Origin: Muricea muricata
Taxonomy: Eukaryota; Cnidaria; Anthozoa; Malacalcyonacea; Plexauridae
Direction of reading: 5' to 3'
Length of the DNA: 64,000 nt
NCBI GenBank assembly: GCA_963855995.1
Contig: OY979724.1
Span: 2,143,858-2,207,857 of the forward strand
Both the position numbers and the translations under genes were made by a program. Shown piece after piece: positions 10,708 through 20,696 of this stretch (position 1 is its first letter; every line of letters starts with the position of its first letter). The notes beneath the pieces were generated by a model. That model saw only the letters and a program-made list of their open reading frames with translations. It was not told where the DNA came from and ran no database searches.

Positions 10708-11430
10708 ATGAAGTGTCGTGCTCAAGAACCGAGCGCTCAATCGCTGCTCGAATTCATGGACGTCGCTTCGGACGCCGTCAAATGCGCACTGAAGAAACCC
10801 ACAACGTTTAAACGAAATATCAACCATCGACGCTACCTACAGAGGCAAGTGAAAACGGTTGTGCGAAGCAGAAGAACGCCGAGGAAACTAAATCCGTGCG
10901 ATTTGAAAGAAGATGTGCAGGATTTAGTCCGAGAAGCGATCAACGAACTCCGCCATTCACAATGCTATGTTAACGCTTTAGGAACATTTGAACACAGAGG
11001 TGTAGCCCCACAATGCATCTCATTCCCACAACATAATTTCCACAATCCCGGACGGCTGAACACCACCTATCGCCTGACCCACCTCCCAGCGCCAACCCAA
11101 CAATTGCAGACCTCCCATCTGGCACAAAACACCGCCGGCCAAAGCTCCGACTCCCGTTTATATACCCCGGCAAATTTCGCTTCAGCGTGCTCGACCTTGA
11201 GGCTAAACTCCGAAGACGAATGCTTCATGTCTGGCGAAGAGCTAACGCACAATATTGACATTAATGATTTGTATATCCCGGAACTGCACGAGCCACGAAG
11301 CCCGGTCGTAAAATGCGAAGACTACATCGTAGAGAACGATTTGGAAATACCGAGCCCGATGTATGATGAGCAAGGCAACCAGCATTTTCAATTTGATCCC
11401 AATCTTAGAAACTTAGATCAATTCCTTTGA
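10708..11430 (+). CDS. FAM181-like protein
   Basis: This intronless ORF encodes 240 aa. Residues 12-50 (LLEFMDVASDAVKCAL, then KRNINHRRYLQRQVK) match the signature of vertebrate FAM181A/FAM181B, which reads roughly LLSFIDSASSxIKxALDK then VDHRKYLQKQIKR. That block is a predicted helix followed by a basic stretch. A further basic run (RSRRTPRK, 53-60) and a helix (LKEDVQDLVREAINELR, 66-82) follow. The rest is low in order, proline-rich, and ends with an acidic tail (residues 168-240). Vertebrate FAM181 proteins are neural-developmental and bind TEAD transcription factors through an LPxSFF-type loop (from the literature). I see no such motif here, so TEAD binding is not supported. Length is close to FAM181A and shorter than FAM181B. 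The start is the first in-frame ATG. AATAAA follows at 11633-11638. Confidence 0.75.
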   Translation: MKCRAQEPSAQSLLEFMDVASDAVKCALKKPTTFKRNINHRRYLQRQVKTVVRSRRTPRKLNPCDLKEDVQDLVREAINELRHSQCYVNALGTFEHRGVAPQCISFPQHNFHNPGRLNTTYRLTHLPAPTQQLQTSHLAQNTAGQSSDSRLYTPANFASACSTLRLNSEDECFMSGEELTHNIDINDLYIPELHEPRSPVVKCEDYIVENDLEIPSPMYDEQGNQHFQFDPNLRNLDQFL

Positions 11431-11632
11431 ACAATGAGTGGTCTTTGTATAAGTGCATGCTTAATCATTGTCTTGAATACCGTATTAATTATTCTTGTAC
11501 ATTAGGAATCTTAATTGCAGTCGATGAACGAACTGACTCGTGCAATTTATACTGGATAGCTCTTTGAGTACAACACTGTTTTAGCTAGGGTTCTAGTAAG
11601 GATCATAACATCTCAATTCCAGGGTAACTTGA

Positions 11633-11638
11633 AATAAA
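11633..11638 (+). terminator. Polyadenylation signal of the FAM181-like gene
   Basis: AATAAA lies 203 nt after the stop codon and is followed by the GT-rich CTGTTGTATTGCTC, as expected for a cleavage site near 11655. Confidence 0.6.
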
Positions 11639-11659
11639 ATCTCAAGTTCTATTTATTCT

Positions 11660-13313
11660 GTTGTATTGCTCTTCTCTTATAAGATTTATTGTCTATAGTG
11701 CATATCACATTTGCATAATTGCAACATTTTTCGGTGGCTGACGTGCAAAAGAGCATGGGGTCCAGATGCCCCCAGTTGTCGAGGCATAACCCATCTAATA
11801 CAACTAGGCATGCTAACTACAACAATTAGCATTAATTCTCTGCGGAGGCTGGTACATTTTACGCAACGAATATAGCGGGATTTGTTCACTGCAGCCAATA
11901 TTAGCCCTGTAATATTTCTCAAAGCACCTGTGGATGATACATGTCAGGCCCAGTGAACGGAAAAGGAATTATGCGGTATTTAATACAAACTGAAGTGGTT
12001 AGTCATTACGAAACTGGTTTAGTATAATTTGTTAATCACATAGACCGTCGGCAAGCTAAAACCATACACGTTGCTTTGGAGAATGGTAAACAAACTTCAG
12101 AGACCGACTAAGTTACATAACTGTCCACAGCTAAGACTGTGCCATTTTTGCTATATACATTTTTTAAATAAGAACATTTAAGGAACATTTTGGGTTGTCA
12201 TTGTTATCAAAGAGCTGAGAAGAAACAATGAGAATACATATATATATCGGCTTGTTCGAGCAATCGTTCATTTCCGAATTACGAAATCATAATGTGACAA
12301 CTGCATATTGGGCGTGAGAAGCACATTCTGTTGCATGTTGTCTCTCGCCACCGGGAAGATAACTTAGGACTACACTTGCATTTGATACTGTCGTTGTGGA
12401 TGTCCCCTGTACTACAGGTACCCTAGTCCCCCCCCCCCCCCCCACTTCTTTGCCTCTCAAATCGACACACTGAAGTAGTAAATTAAGAAAGTGTAATGTG
12501 TGCAACTGCGTGTCAGGAAATTGTTGAAAATGGTTAACCTTGCCATTTCTCATTCAAGGACGTGCATATATGCCTTCGACAACGGCAGGTATACATGCAC
12601 TCGCATACATTGCAATGCTATATACATACAGTTCCTCTTAGCAACTGGGTCTCCGTAACTTAGCGATCAGAGCAGTACACATCGCATGCACACGCGTGGC
12701 CACGTAGGTCTGATAGCTGCATGCTGCATGACATATAGTTTTCCTAACAGTCAGTCTAGGTTTGTGAAAATGTCACAGATATATGATTATATTTCCAGTC
12801 AATATTTTCACTCTTACATTTCTCCCACACAAGTCCAACAAAATCATAAGATATTAAATTTCACTGCGCGAGTGTTGTATCATTAAAAACTCGTTAGGAC
12901 ATATTTGGTGCATTCAAATGTGATATTTCGAGGTTCTTTTACAAGAGCTGCGGCTTTCTAGTCCTTTACTTCTCCAGAAAGTTCAAACGCTTTCTCATTT
13001 AGAAAACAAAGAGTGTGTAAAGGTTTCTTTACTTTCTGTGCAATCCTAAATTTCTCATGCATGTTTTGAATTTGGGTAATGTCAAACGCCTCAAGACGTT
13101 AATAATTGGGGTTGGATGCTTCATTAAGGTTGAAAATATCGCTCGAATATTTAAGAACTCACTTCACACGTCGCGCATGCATGAGTGAATGACATAGATC
13201 GAGTTGCACTTGAGGTTTTACTTTTTCAATCACGCCACTAATCACACAATAACACTTGAAGTAACGCGGAAATTGGGGGAACCGCATAACTGTTCTGGCC
13301 AAATGATGAACTC
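11660..13313. other. No gene recognised
   Basis: There is a 17-base C run near 12428 and a short (AT)n near 12240. The ORFs in this stretch have no recognisable motif. Confidence 0.5.
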
Positions 13314-13655
13314 AACCGCCTCGTAATTCAACTATTTTTGCCTCGGCAAATAATTGCCGAAGACTTTCGATAATTTTCGATTTTGCCTTGGCAATTATGA
13401 CGTAAACCAGCAACATACAGGGAGTGAATTCGCTGAAGTGAGAAATTTTACTTGCCTACAATTATTTCCCAATATTTTGGCTATAGGCCATGCTAATTTT
13501 AGCCTACAGATATGAAGTCCACGAAGGGAAAAGCCGCTGTAGTTTGTAAATTTAAGATATAACGGATGGAATTGCCTCGGCATTTGTTTTTTGCCCGGGC
13601 AAACTATGAAAATCGTAAATTGCCTCGGCAATTGCCGAGGCGAATTACGAGGGTT
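13314..13655. mobile_element. Foldback element with GCCTCGGCAA arms
   Basis: Both ends carry CTCGTAATTC preceded by AACC in inverted orientation. The inner arms contain repeated GCCTCGGCAA and its complement TTGCCGAGGC, and the right end is a near-perfect local palindrome (GCCTCGGCAATTGCCGAGGC). ORFs on both strands here are shadows of the repeat. Confidence 0.6.
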
Positions 13656-14453
13656 AGAACTGCATGTAAGCACGAATGTATATTGTGTCTTGTGTACTGT
13701 ATACAATTGTTACAGCTTCGATCGATTTCAAAAATATGGGTTATATTTTCCTCTGACGCAGTCTTGAAATATCCAAAGAGCATAAAACCCACTTTCAGTT
13801 CACTGTACTCCATGAAAAACGAACCATATGTTGGCGAGAACGGGAAAATTAAACTCTCACCATTAACTACTCCTACCTTCTTCACTAGCACACAAACAAA
13901 TCTGGTGTCATATTTAAGTTTCCTTCAGATTTCAACCATGACTAAAAAGTAACAATAGTTAATGAGTCTCATCAGAGGTGACATTTCAGACTTGGCAGTC
14001 ACATGTGTGGTTACATTACGAACTAATCAAGGTCACGTGATCTCTAACTGTCACCAATTATTATTCTACAATAAAGTTATACAGGGTTCATCAAAAAAAG
14101 GTGATCGAACTTTGGAGCGTTCTAAAGCGCTCAATATTCAGTATAAAGAAATGGTTGTTTCGCTGCTCAAAAAAACAGCCGTTTAGCTTGTGGAATGTCA
14201 ATGATCAAATACGAATCAGATTATTTTCTTATTAGCTGCGATATACGAATCAGATTATTTTCTTATTAGCTGCGATATTCTTAGAGGAGAAGGCATGCGA
14301 TTTGGACCGGTTATCTTCAATGGATTCGTACTTGCTTAATCTCCCAAAAATGGTGACAATCGAAAGCTAAACGATGCTGAATGCGCTAGTAGAACAAGCT
14401 AAAGTGCGATTAATGACCTTCTTCGATACACCCATTATAGAATCTAATTCTAT
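13656..14453. other. No gene; one 34-bp tandem duplication
   Basis: A unit containing ATACGAATCAGATTATTTTC and TTATTAGCTGCGAT occurs twice in tandem at 14208-14275. Nothing else is recognised. Confidence 0.5.
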
Positions 14454-14632
14454 ATCTAGTTAAAAAATCAGACTTGCACAGTGATGGTGTCTGGTAGCTT
14501 TGGACATCTATGAATACGTTTTCGTCTACATAGCAAATTATTCATAAGGTTTCTACCACATCTTTGACATTAAATTTTATACTTTTAGCATTGCATGGCG
14601 CTCATTTATTATTTAACAGAAACACAGAAGTA

Positions 14633-14666
<34 letters not shown>

Positions 14667-14931
14667 CAAGTGAGATTTGCAGTTGTAAGTATATAAAATT
14701 AAATAAAGTTTTCATTATTATTATTATTATTATTTCAAGTCTTTATTACAAAATTAAGAGACACATCATACGTGTGACTTTACATGAATGGATTTATAAT
14801 ATTATGTTATTTGTATTATTACACCAATTACTTAGTTAAAATAATTAAAAAGGCATCTATTTACATAACTTCGCTTGAATCTCTCAGTCTTGACTAGCAG
14901 AAGGATAAAATTATGTTCACGTCTTCGTAAA

Positions 14932-15112
14932 AATTTTTCCCTCTCTTCAGGAAGAAGTTTATAAAGAACATGTCTCTCAGGAAGAAGTTTATAAAGAACA
15001 TGTTCTTTATTATTAGAAATTTTACTAAATAAAACTTTGGATTTTTAAAATTTCTAATGAAAAAGGACATGTTCTTTATAAACTTCTTGCTGAAGAGAGG
15101 GAAAAAATATCT
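14932..15112. mobile_element. Foldback element within duplication copy 1
   Basis: TTCCCTCTCTTCAGGAAGAAG and AGTTTATAAAGAACATGT recur inverted near 15060-15110. The left arm includes a direct 31-bp duplication of GGAAGAAGTTTATAAAGAAC plus flank. Copy 2 of the surrounding duplication lacks it, so it inserted after the duplication or was lost from copy 2. Confidence 0.6.
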
Positions 15113-15834
15113 CACAAGCCTTCTAGAGATTGGACTGGTATAAGTATGTTTTAGAAAATCACGTCCCATCATTGACGAATAGAGGTGTAAATCAGGAACA
15201 AAAATGTTCTTGGAGAAAAATTATTAAAATACTTCTATAGTATATTCATTCGTATAATTACGATGCAATCTCTTAGAACATAACTGTTTAATTATTATAT
15301 GCCACTGTAACAGATCTTGTAGCCCCGGAGATGAACAATCATGTTATTCGTTCTCACGCTCTTTGAGTGCCACAGAAACAAACTATTCTTTCAAAGGTTT
15401 ACTTTAAAAAAGTCTCAGAGTAGCCAACCCAAAAGACAGAAAATGAGATTTGGGGACGATAATGAATTGAATATAATCTGTATGATTCATCCGTTCATTT
15501 CTGTAATTGATTGGAACCTTCTTATTACTTAACTTTAAGACGCTCTCTAGTTTGAAAATTTACTGTATCTATTAAATAGCGACTTCTTTAGTGAGCCCTA
15601 CTTGGACGGCCAACCATACTTGCTGCGTTTATATGAAAAATTTCCATAGAGTAGGAAATTTTCCTTTCCTTATATAAATCATTTCCTCATAGGGAAAAAA
15701 ATAGCAACAAGGCTAGCTCTCATGTAGGGCTCTATTGCACGCATGAGTAGTAGAAGACAAAGGTGAAGCTAGCAAATTGCGGGCGGGTAAAATTAAGGCA
15801 GGAGAGACAGGCAAACCGTCTCTCAGGCAGGCTA

Positions 15835-15910
15835 CAATGCAGTGTATGCTGTTGGAAAACTTGCTTCGTAGAGTGTGGTTTACTAAACTACTCTTCATAG
15901 TCTATTTAAG
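15835..15910 (+). promoter_or_regulatory. Putative promoter of small-ORF copy 1
   Basis: The sequence ACTTGCTTCGTAGAGTGTGG through CTATTTAAGACGACTGCAG is conserved upstream of all four type-I small ORFs. The TATTTAAG at 15901-15908 is TATA-like. A start about 30 nt downstream would place the ATG of MEEMS/MSADD first in the transcript and skip the ATG at about 15925. Confidence 0.35.
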
Positions 15911-16024
15911 ACGACTGCAGAATCATGGCTCACTTAAGAAGATTTGAGGGGCACTACAACGTAAAAGTCTGTGTCGAAGATTTCATTAAAGAATTCAACT
16001 ATAAGTATAAACAAAATATTTTCC

Positions 16025-16237
16025 ATGGAAGAAATGTCAGCAGATGATGTAAAAATTGAAGTGTATGTACACACATCCAGATCTGAACACACCGTTCACA
16101 TCAAAAAGACTGAATTACAACAGCATGTTGGCCTGCGATGCGAGCTGATAAAAGTCATGTTTTGGAGAAATCAAGCCGATGAAGTCAGTGTGACGACCGT
16201 GTACCAAAGAAGACCTGGGCGCACGCCAGAACTGTAG
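16025..16237 (+). CDS. Small-ORF family type I, copy 1 (70 aa), function unknown
   Basis: The ORF encodes MEEMSADDVKIEVYVHTSRS followed by about 50 residues and ends NQADEVSVTTVYQRRPGRTPEL-stop (shown in part). I do not recognise the family. There is no signal peptide, membrane segment or cysteine-rich pattern. Predicted content is short beta strands (KIEVYVHT) and a helix near ELQQ. Copies at 18205-18411 and 20002-20217 keep the frame; the copy at 22961-23230 is broken. The start is the first ATG after the TATA-like element; the conserved core begins nine bases later at MS. An ATTAAA signal lies at 16288-16293 and is conserved in the other copies. It could be a host micro-gene family or part of a mobile element. 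Confidence 0.4.
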   Translation: MEEMSADDVKIEVYVHTSRSEHTVHIKKTELQQHVGLRCELIKVMFWRNQADEVSVTTVYQRRPGRTPEL

Positions 16238-16884
16238 TAAACTATTATACTGTATACATTGATCGTAATCTACGTCTGATACCAAGAATTAAAGAGGACA
16301 TTTATATATGTTATGGTAATTTACGAAGTCAAATATGATGAAACATTGATGTGATTATATAGGTAGACATTCTTTGTAATACTTGTATCTCATACAGTAC
16401 GTGGAGTATAATAGTTTAGTCAGAGAATCTACAGCACAAGAAAAATATATTCATAAATTCCGTGTATTGGTTTTCCTTCCTTGTGTGTGTGTTTGGGAAC
16501 TGACTTACATGCATGTACAGTATAAACTATATTTTAAATATAATCCGGCCGTGATTTTAATGGGAATAGTCAATTGAAGGCTTGAACGTTATCAAGGTTC
16601 TTAAACTGAAAATATGATAGGAAAATCTTCATGATACGATAAAATATGTGCGACTGTGGAAGAACCACTTCAATTCGGGACTGCGTATTCCTGTCACAAA
16701 CATCGGGAGACTTGCTGTGGCAATAACTTGCATGGTTTTACTCAACGCGCACGAATATAAATAATATTCGAATCAGCGTATAAAATTCGTTGAGATGTAT
16801 TTCTTTTGTATTTATACAGTGCAATGCAATGAATTTATGACTGTTTTAAACCATACGAAATTTGATACGTCATAAAATCTTGGT

Positions 16885-16953
16885 CGAGTTCGAGGTTTCT
16901 GTGAGGTGATAGTCAGTTATTTACATATTACATAGAAACCTCGAACTCGTAAT
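16885..16953. mobile_element. Small hairpin element (GAGTTCGAGGTTTC family)
   Basis: GAGTTCGAGGTTTCTGTG and its inverted copy CATAGAAACCTCGAACTCG flank a short spacer containing GGTGATAGTCAG. Related hairpins occur at 17311-17358, 24015-24063 and 28819-28985. Confidence 0.65.
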
Positions 16954-17310
16954 CTGGTAAGTCCTTGTTTTTTAACTTCTTTGCGAATTCTATACCTATT
17001 GATGTGAAATCTAGCTCTCAAAAAAAGCTTTTCAAGACGATTCTGCTGGTATAATTGACAAGAAAAGACGGTTAAAAGAAGCGAAGTTATTTTACATTTA
17101 AAGACAACTATTTACAAAATGCATCTGTTGTCGGGAGACATGCTGTGGCAAGAACTAGGGTTTATGCAACGCGCACGAATATAAATACCACCATTCGAAC
17201 CAGCGTATAAAATTCGTTGAGATGTATTTCTTTTGTATTTATACAGCGCAATGCAATGGATTTATGACTGTTTTAAACCATACGAAATTTGATATATTGT
17301 AAAATCTTGG

Positions 17311-17358
17311 TCGAGTTCGAGGTGATAGTCGGTTTCATAGAAACCTCGAACTCGTAAT
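17311..17358. mobile_element. Small hairpin element, shortened copy
   Basis: TCGAGTTCGAGG, then GTGATAGTCGG, then AAACCTCGAACTCG: the same hairpin as 16885-16953 with a shorter loop, inside the second direct repeat. Confidence 0.6.
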
Positions 17359-17554
17359 TAATCTGTAAAATTCTTGTTCTTTAACTTCTTTGCGAATTGT
17401 ACACCTACTGATGTGAAATTTAGCTCACTAAAAAAAGGCTTTTCAAGGTGATTCTGCTGGCATAATTGGCAAGAAAAGACGGTTAAAAGAAGCGAAGTTA
17501 TTTTGCATTTAAAGACAACTATTTACAAAATGTATCTGTTGACGAGATTAAAAA

Positions 17555-18204
17555 TTTTACAATATATCAAATTTCGTATAGTTTAAAACAATCATAAATC
17601 CATTGCATTGCGCTGTATAAATACAAAAGAAATACATCTCAACGAATTTTATACGCTGATTCGAATGGTGGTATTTATATTCGTGCGCGTTGCGTAAAAC
17701 CCGAGTTATTGCCACCTGCAGCAAGTCTCCCGATGTTTGTGACAGGAATACGCAGTCCCGAATTGAAGTGGTTCTTTCACAGTCACATATATTTTATCGT
17801 ATTATGAAGATCTTCCTATGTTATCTTCAGTTCAAGAACCTTGATAACGTTCAAGCCTTCAAGGTGACTGTTGCCATTAAAATCATCGACGGATTATATT
17901 TAAAACATAGTTTACTGTACATGCATGCAAGTCAGCTCCCGAACACACACACGAGGAAGGAAAAACAATACACGGAATTTATGAATATATTTTTCTTGTA
18001 CTGTAGATTTTCTGACTAAACTCTTATACTCCATGTACTGCATGAGATACAAGTATTACAATGAATGTCTACCTCTATAATCACATCAATGTTTTATTAT
18101 ATTTCAGTTCGTAAATTACAATAACATCTAATGTCCTCTTTAATTCTTCGTATCAGAAGTACATTATTACGATCAATGTATACAGTATATTAGTTTACTG
18201 CAGA
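17555..18204 (-). repeat. Shared 3' region of the small-ORF cassette, containing LINE-ORF1-like sequence
   Basis: The plus-strand sequence CGCTGTATAAATACAAAAG onward is the same as the tail of the LINE-ORF1-like frames at 19408-19535 and 21583-21681. It encodes INTKEIHLNEFYTLIR-like residues in one frame. The cassettes therefore contain a piece of the ORF1-like sequence. The 109-aa ORF at 17690-18019 is built from this repeat and has no known domain. Confidence 0.5.
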
Positions 18205-18411
18205 CTACAGTTCTGGCGTGCGCCCAGGTCTTCTCTCATACACGGTCGTCACACTGACTTCTTCGCCTTGATTTGCTCGAAACATCACTTCCATCAGCTC
18301 AATGCCTCGCACCCCACCTTCCTGTTGTAACTCAGTTCGTTCGATGTAAACGGTGTGTTCAAATCTGGATCTGTGTACATAGACCTCAATTTTTATATGC
18401 ACTACAGACAT
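18205..18411 (-). CDS. Small-ORF family type I, copy 2 (68 aa)
   Basis: The minus-strand ORF encodes MSVVHIKIEVYVHRSRFEHT and continues to EEVSVTTVYERRPGRTPEL. The upstream ATG that opens MEEMS in copies 1 and 3 is GAG here, so the start must be MSV, which is the conserved core start of the family. Compared with copy 3, 19 codons differ and 15 of these change the amino acid. There is no frameshift or stop, and the last 22 codons differ by one silent change only. A divergent promoter module and a coiled-coil ORF lie upstream, on the opposite strand. Confidence 0.4.
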   Translation of the reverse strand: MSVVHIKIEVYVHRSRFEHTVYIERTELQQEGGVRGIELMEVMFRANQGEEVSVTTVYERRPGRTPEL

Positions 18412-18489
18412 TTCTTCCTCGGAAAATATTTTGTTTATAATTGAATTCTTTAATGAAATCTTCGGCACAGACTTTTACGTTGTAGTGCC

Positions 18490-18876
18490 CCTCAAATCTT
18501 CTTAAGTGAGCCATGATTCTGCAGTCGTCTTAAATAGACTATGAAGACTAGTTTAGTAAACCACACTCTACAACGCAAGTTTTCCAATAGCATACACTGC
18601 ATTGCAGCCTGCATGAGAGACGGTTCGCCTGTTTCTCCTGCTTTAAATTCCCGGAAACAAATTTCATTGGACGCCACCACTTCGGCGCACTGAGGATGGA
18701 TATATGACAAAGTCACTACAAAAACGCCTCACTCTGCTCAACCAAGGCTTTGGAGAACATCTCAAAGGCCCAGTGTAGGCCTCAACATATACCCATCTTG
18801 TCCGTCGTTGAGAACGGAGCTCGGTTGTCTACTGTGCGTAGATAAATGATTGCACAAACTTACCAACTAGTACAAT
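18490..18876. promoter_or_regulatory. Divergent promoter module, copy T1
   Basis: This stretch lies between small-ORF copy 2 (minus) and the coiled-coil ORF (plus). Going leftward it has a TATTTAAG box near 18530. In the middle is GGAAACAAATTTCATTGG, with an inverted CCAAT (ATTGG) at 18666-18670. Going rightward it has GTCACTACAAAAACGCCTCA, CTCTGCTCAACCAAGGC and CCCAGTGTAGGC. The block 18651-18780 recurs at 20451-20570 and 24954-25081. In the last copy it has a true TATAAAAAG and a splice donor; here both are altered. Confidence 0.5.
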
Positions 18877-19245
18877 ATGACAGATACTAGTATTGGAGTG
18901 ATTAGAAAAGAAAACGAAGCTTCGAAAGAAGGAGGCAACGCTGTCGTGAAAGAAATGTTGTCGCTGAAGGAAAAATATGACAAACAATCCCAGCTATTAC
19001 AACCAAGCTCAACTGCGCAAGCAAAAAGTTTACAATACCTCAGTGAAGAATACGACGATTTCAAGCTATTTAAATCCTCGACAGAGAAGGAAATGAAACG
19101 CTTGAGTACCAAGCTAACTGATAAAACTCTAAAATTCGACAAGGTTCCGAACAAAAAAACGAAGCGATTGAGCAATATAGCTATAAGTATACAACGTGAA
19201 AATCATTGGCAAACCACAAGCGATAGACCAGAACCAAACCGCTGA
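18877..19245 (+). CDS. Coiled-coil ORF, LINE-ORF1-like N-terminal part
   Basis: The 122-aa ORF contains a strongly helical, heptad-like stretch (KEMLSLKEKYDKQSQLL, then LSEEYDDFKLFKSSTEKEMK and LSTKLTDKT). It ends with RENHWQTT, where the frame leaves the LINE-like reading. In the next frame, ISVLIYFIKLEQLTSHC and an IAH-IP motif region continue, as in the coiled-coil-plus-RNA-binding ORF1 proteins of non-LTR retrotransposons (family knowledge). A second, expanded copy follows at 20697-21681. The ATG lies just after the T1 promoter module. It is probably a decayed or truncated retrotransposon ORF1, or a host coiled-coil gene copied with it. Confidence 0.4.
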   Translation: MTDTSIGVIRKENEASKEGGNAVVKEMLSLKEKYDKQSQLLQPSSTAQAKSLQYLSEEYDDFKLFKSSTEKEMKRLSTKLTDKTLKFDKVPNKKTKRLSNIAISIQRENHWQTTSDRPEPNR

Positions 19246-19249
19246 AGAC

Positions 19250-19535
19250 ACTGGCCAATATCTGTATTAATATATTTCATAAAACTCGAGCAACTAACGT
19301 CACATTGCAGGAAAAAGAGATTGCCCACCAAATTCCGACTGGAGGTGACAGCAGCAGACCCAATAGTATTATCAACCTCGCAAGCCAGGGTCTTCATCTA
19401 CGCCCGGCGCTGTATAAATACAAAAGAAATACATTTCAACAAATTTTATACGCTGATTCGAATAGTGGTATTCATATTCGTGCGCGTTGCGTAAAACCCA
19501 AGTTATCGCCACAGCAAGCCTCCCGATGTTTGTGA
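19250..19535 (+). pseudogene. LINE-ORF1-like C-terminal fragment, frameshifted
   Basis: The frame at 19305-19535 encodes EIAHQIPTGGDSSRPNS, resembling the IAHRVP..RPKPI motif of ORF1-type proteins. It switches frame near 19370 to one that gives STSQARVFIYARRCINTKEI. No intact frame spans the region, and no endonuclease or reverse transcriptase follows. Confidence 0.5.
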
Positions 19536-20001
19536 CAGGAATACGCAGTCCCCAATTGAAGTTGTTCTTTCACAGTCGCATTCATTTTATCGTATTATAA
19601 AGATCTTCCTACCTTATTTTCAGTTTAAGAACCTTGATAACGTTCAAGCCTTCAAGGTGACTGTTTCTATTAAAATCATAACCGGATTATATTTAAAATA
19701 TAGTTTACTGTGCATGCATGCAAGTCAGTTCCCGAACACACACGCAAGGAAGGAAAGCCAATACACGGAGTTTATGAACATCTTCTCTTGTACTGTAGAT
19801 TCTGTGACTAAACTATCATACGCCACGTACTGTATGAGATAACTACAAGTACACTGAATGTATACCTATATAATCACATCAATGTTTCATCATGTTTCGG
19901 TTCGTAAATTACAATAACATATAATGTCCTCTTTAATTCTTCGTATCAGAACTACCAGGAGGTCCATTACGAACATATACAGTATATTAGTTTACTACAG
20001 A

Positions 20002-20217
20002 CTACAGTTCTGGCGTGCGCCCAGGTCTTCTTTCATACACGGTCGTCACACTGACTTCTTCGCCTTGATTTGTTCGACAAATCACTTCCATCAGCTCAGT
20101 GCATCGGACCCGACCTTCCTGTTGTAATTCAATTTGTTGGATGTCAACGGTGTATTCAGATCTGGATGTGCGTACATAGACCTCAATTTTCATATGAACT
20201 ACAGACATTTCTTCCAA
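20002..20217 (-). CDS. Small-ORF family type I, copy 3 (71 aa)
   Basis: The minus-strand ORF encodes MEEMSVVHMKIEVYVRTSRS and ends EEVSVTTVYERRPGRTPEL. It is intact, with both the outer start (20217) and the core start MSVV (20208). The CCTTTAAGTTG..TTAAGT leader and TATTTAAG box are as in copies 1 and 2. It lies convergent to the LINE-ORF1-like sequence at 18877-19535. The family is not recognised; see copy 2 for the substitution pattern. Confidence 0.4.
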   Translation of the reverse strand: MEEMSVVHMKIEVYVRTSRSEYTVDIQQIELQQEGRVRCTELMEVICRTNQGEEVSVTTVYERRPGRTPEL

Positions 20218-20284
20218 TGAAAATGTTTTGTTTATATTCTGTAATCAAGTCTTCGACACAGACTTTTAAGTTGTAGTGCCCCTC

Positions 20285-20696
20285 AAATCGTCTTAAGTGA
20301 GCCATGATTCTGCAGTCGTCTTAAATAGACTATGAAGACTAGTTTAGTAAACCACACTCTACGAAGCAAGTTTTCCAATAGCATACACTACATTGTAGCC
20401 TGCGTAAGAGACAGTTTGCCTGTTTCTCCTGCCTTAAATTCCCGGAAACAAATTTCATTGGACGACGCTACGTCGGCGCACTGAGGATGGATATATGATA
20501 AAGTCACTACAAACAGGCCTCATTCTGCTCAACCAAGGCTTTGGAGTACATCTCAAAGGCCCAGTGTAGGCCTCAACATATACCCATCTTGTCCGTCGTT
20601 GAGAACGGAGCTCGGCTGTCTACTGTGCGTAGATAAATTATTGCACAAACTTACCAACTAGTAAGTATTGAAGCGATTAGAAAAGAAAAGGAAGCA
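20285..20696. promoter_or_regulatory. Divergent promoter module, copy T2
   Basis: It has the same order of elements as T1: a TATTTAAG box on the minus side, GGAAACAAATTTCATTGG at 20443-20461 in the middle, and CACTACAAACAGGCCTCATT then CCCAGTGTAGG on the plus side. The plus-side TATA is again lost. It separates small-ORF copy 3 from the tandem coiled-coil repeats. Confidence 0.45.

Larger units (their letters stand above)
14454..16960. repeat. Segmental duplication, copy 1 (copy 2 at 21672-23860)
   Basis: The sequence from TTAAAAAATCAGACTTGCAC onward is repeated in direct orientation about 7.2 kb downstream, with high similarity in most parts. Copy 1 carries an (ATT)n microsatellite (14633-14735) and a foldback insertion (14932-15112) that copy 2 lacks. 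Copy 2 carries the MULE-like element at 21720-21939. Each copy contains one small-ORF cassette. Confidence 0.8.
15900..18540. repeat. Large inverted repeat of two small-ORF cassettes
   Basis: The plus-strand cassette (ORF copy 1 plus its 3' region) faces a minus-strand cassette (17555-18540, ORF copy 2) tail to tail. Between them a segment of about 430 bp starting CGGGAGACATGCTGTGGCAA is present twice in direct orientation (about 16704-17136 and 17137-17554). Arms are about 1 kb, with insertions and moderate divergence. Confidence 0.75.

Noticed and set aside
13395-13952. Overlapping ORFs of ~100-128 aa on both strands
   Set aside because: Half of each lies in the GCCTCGGCAA foldback, and the remainder has no motif or splice context.
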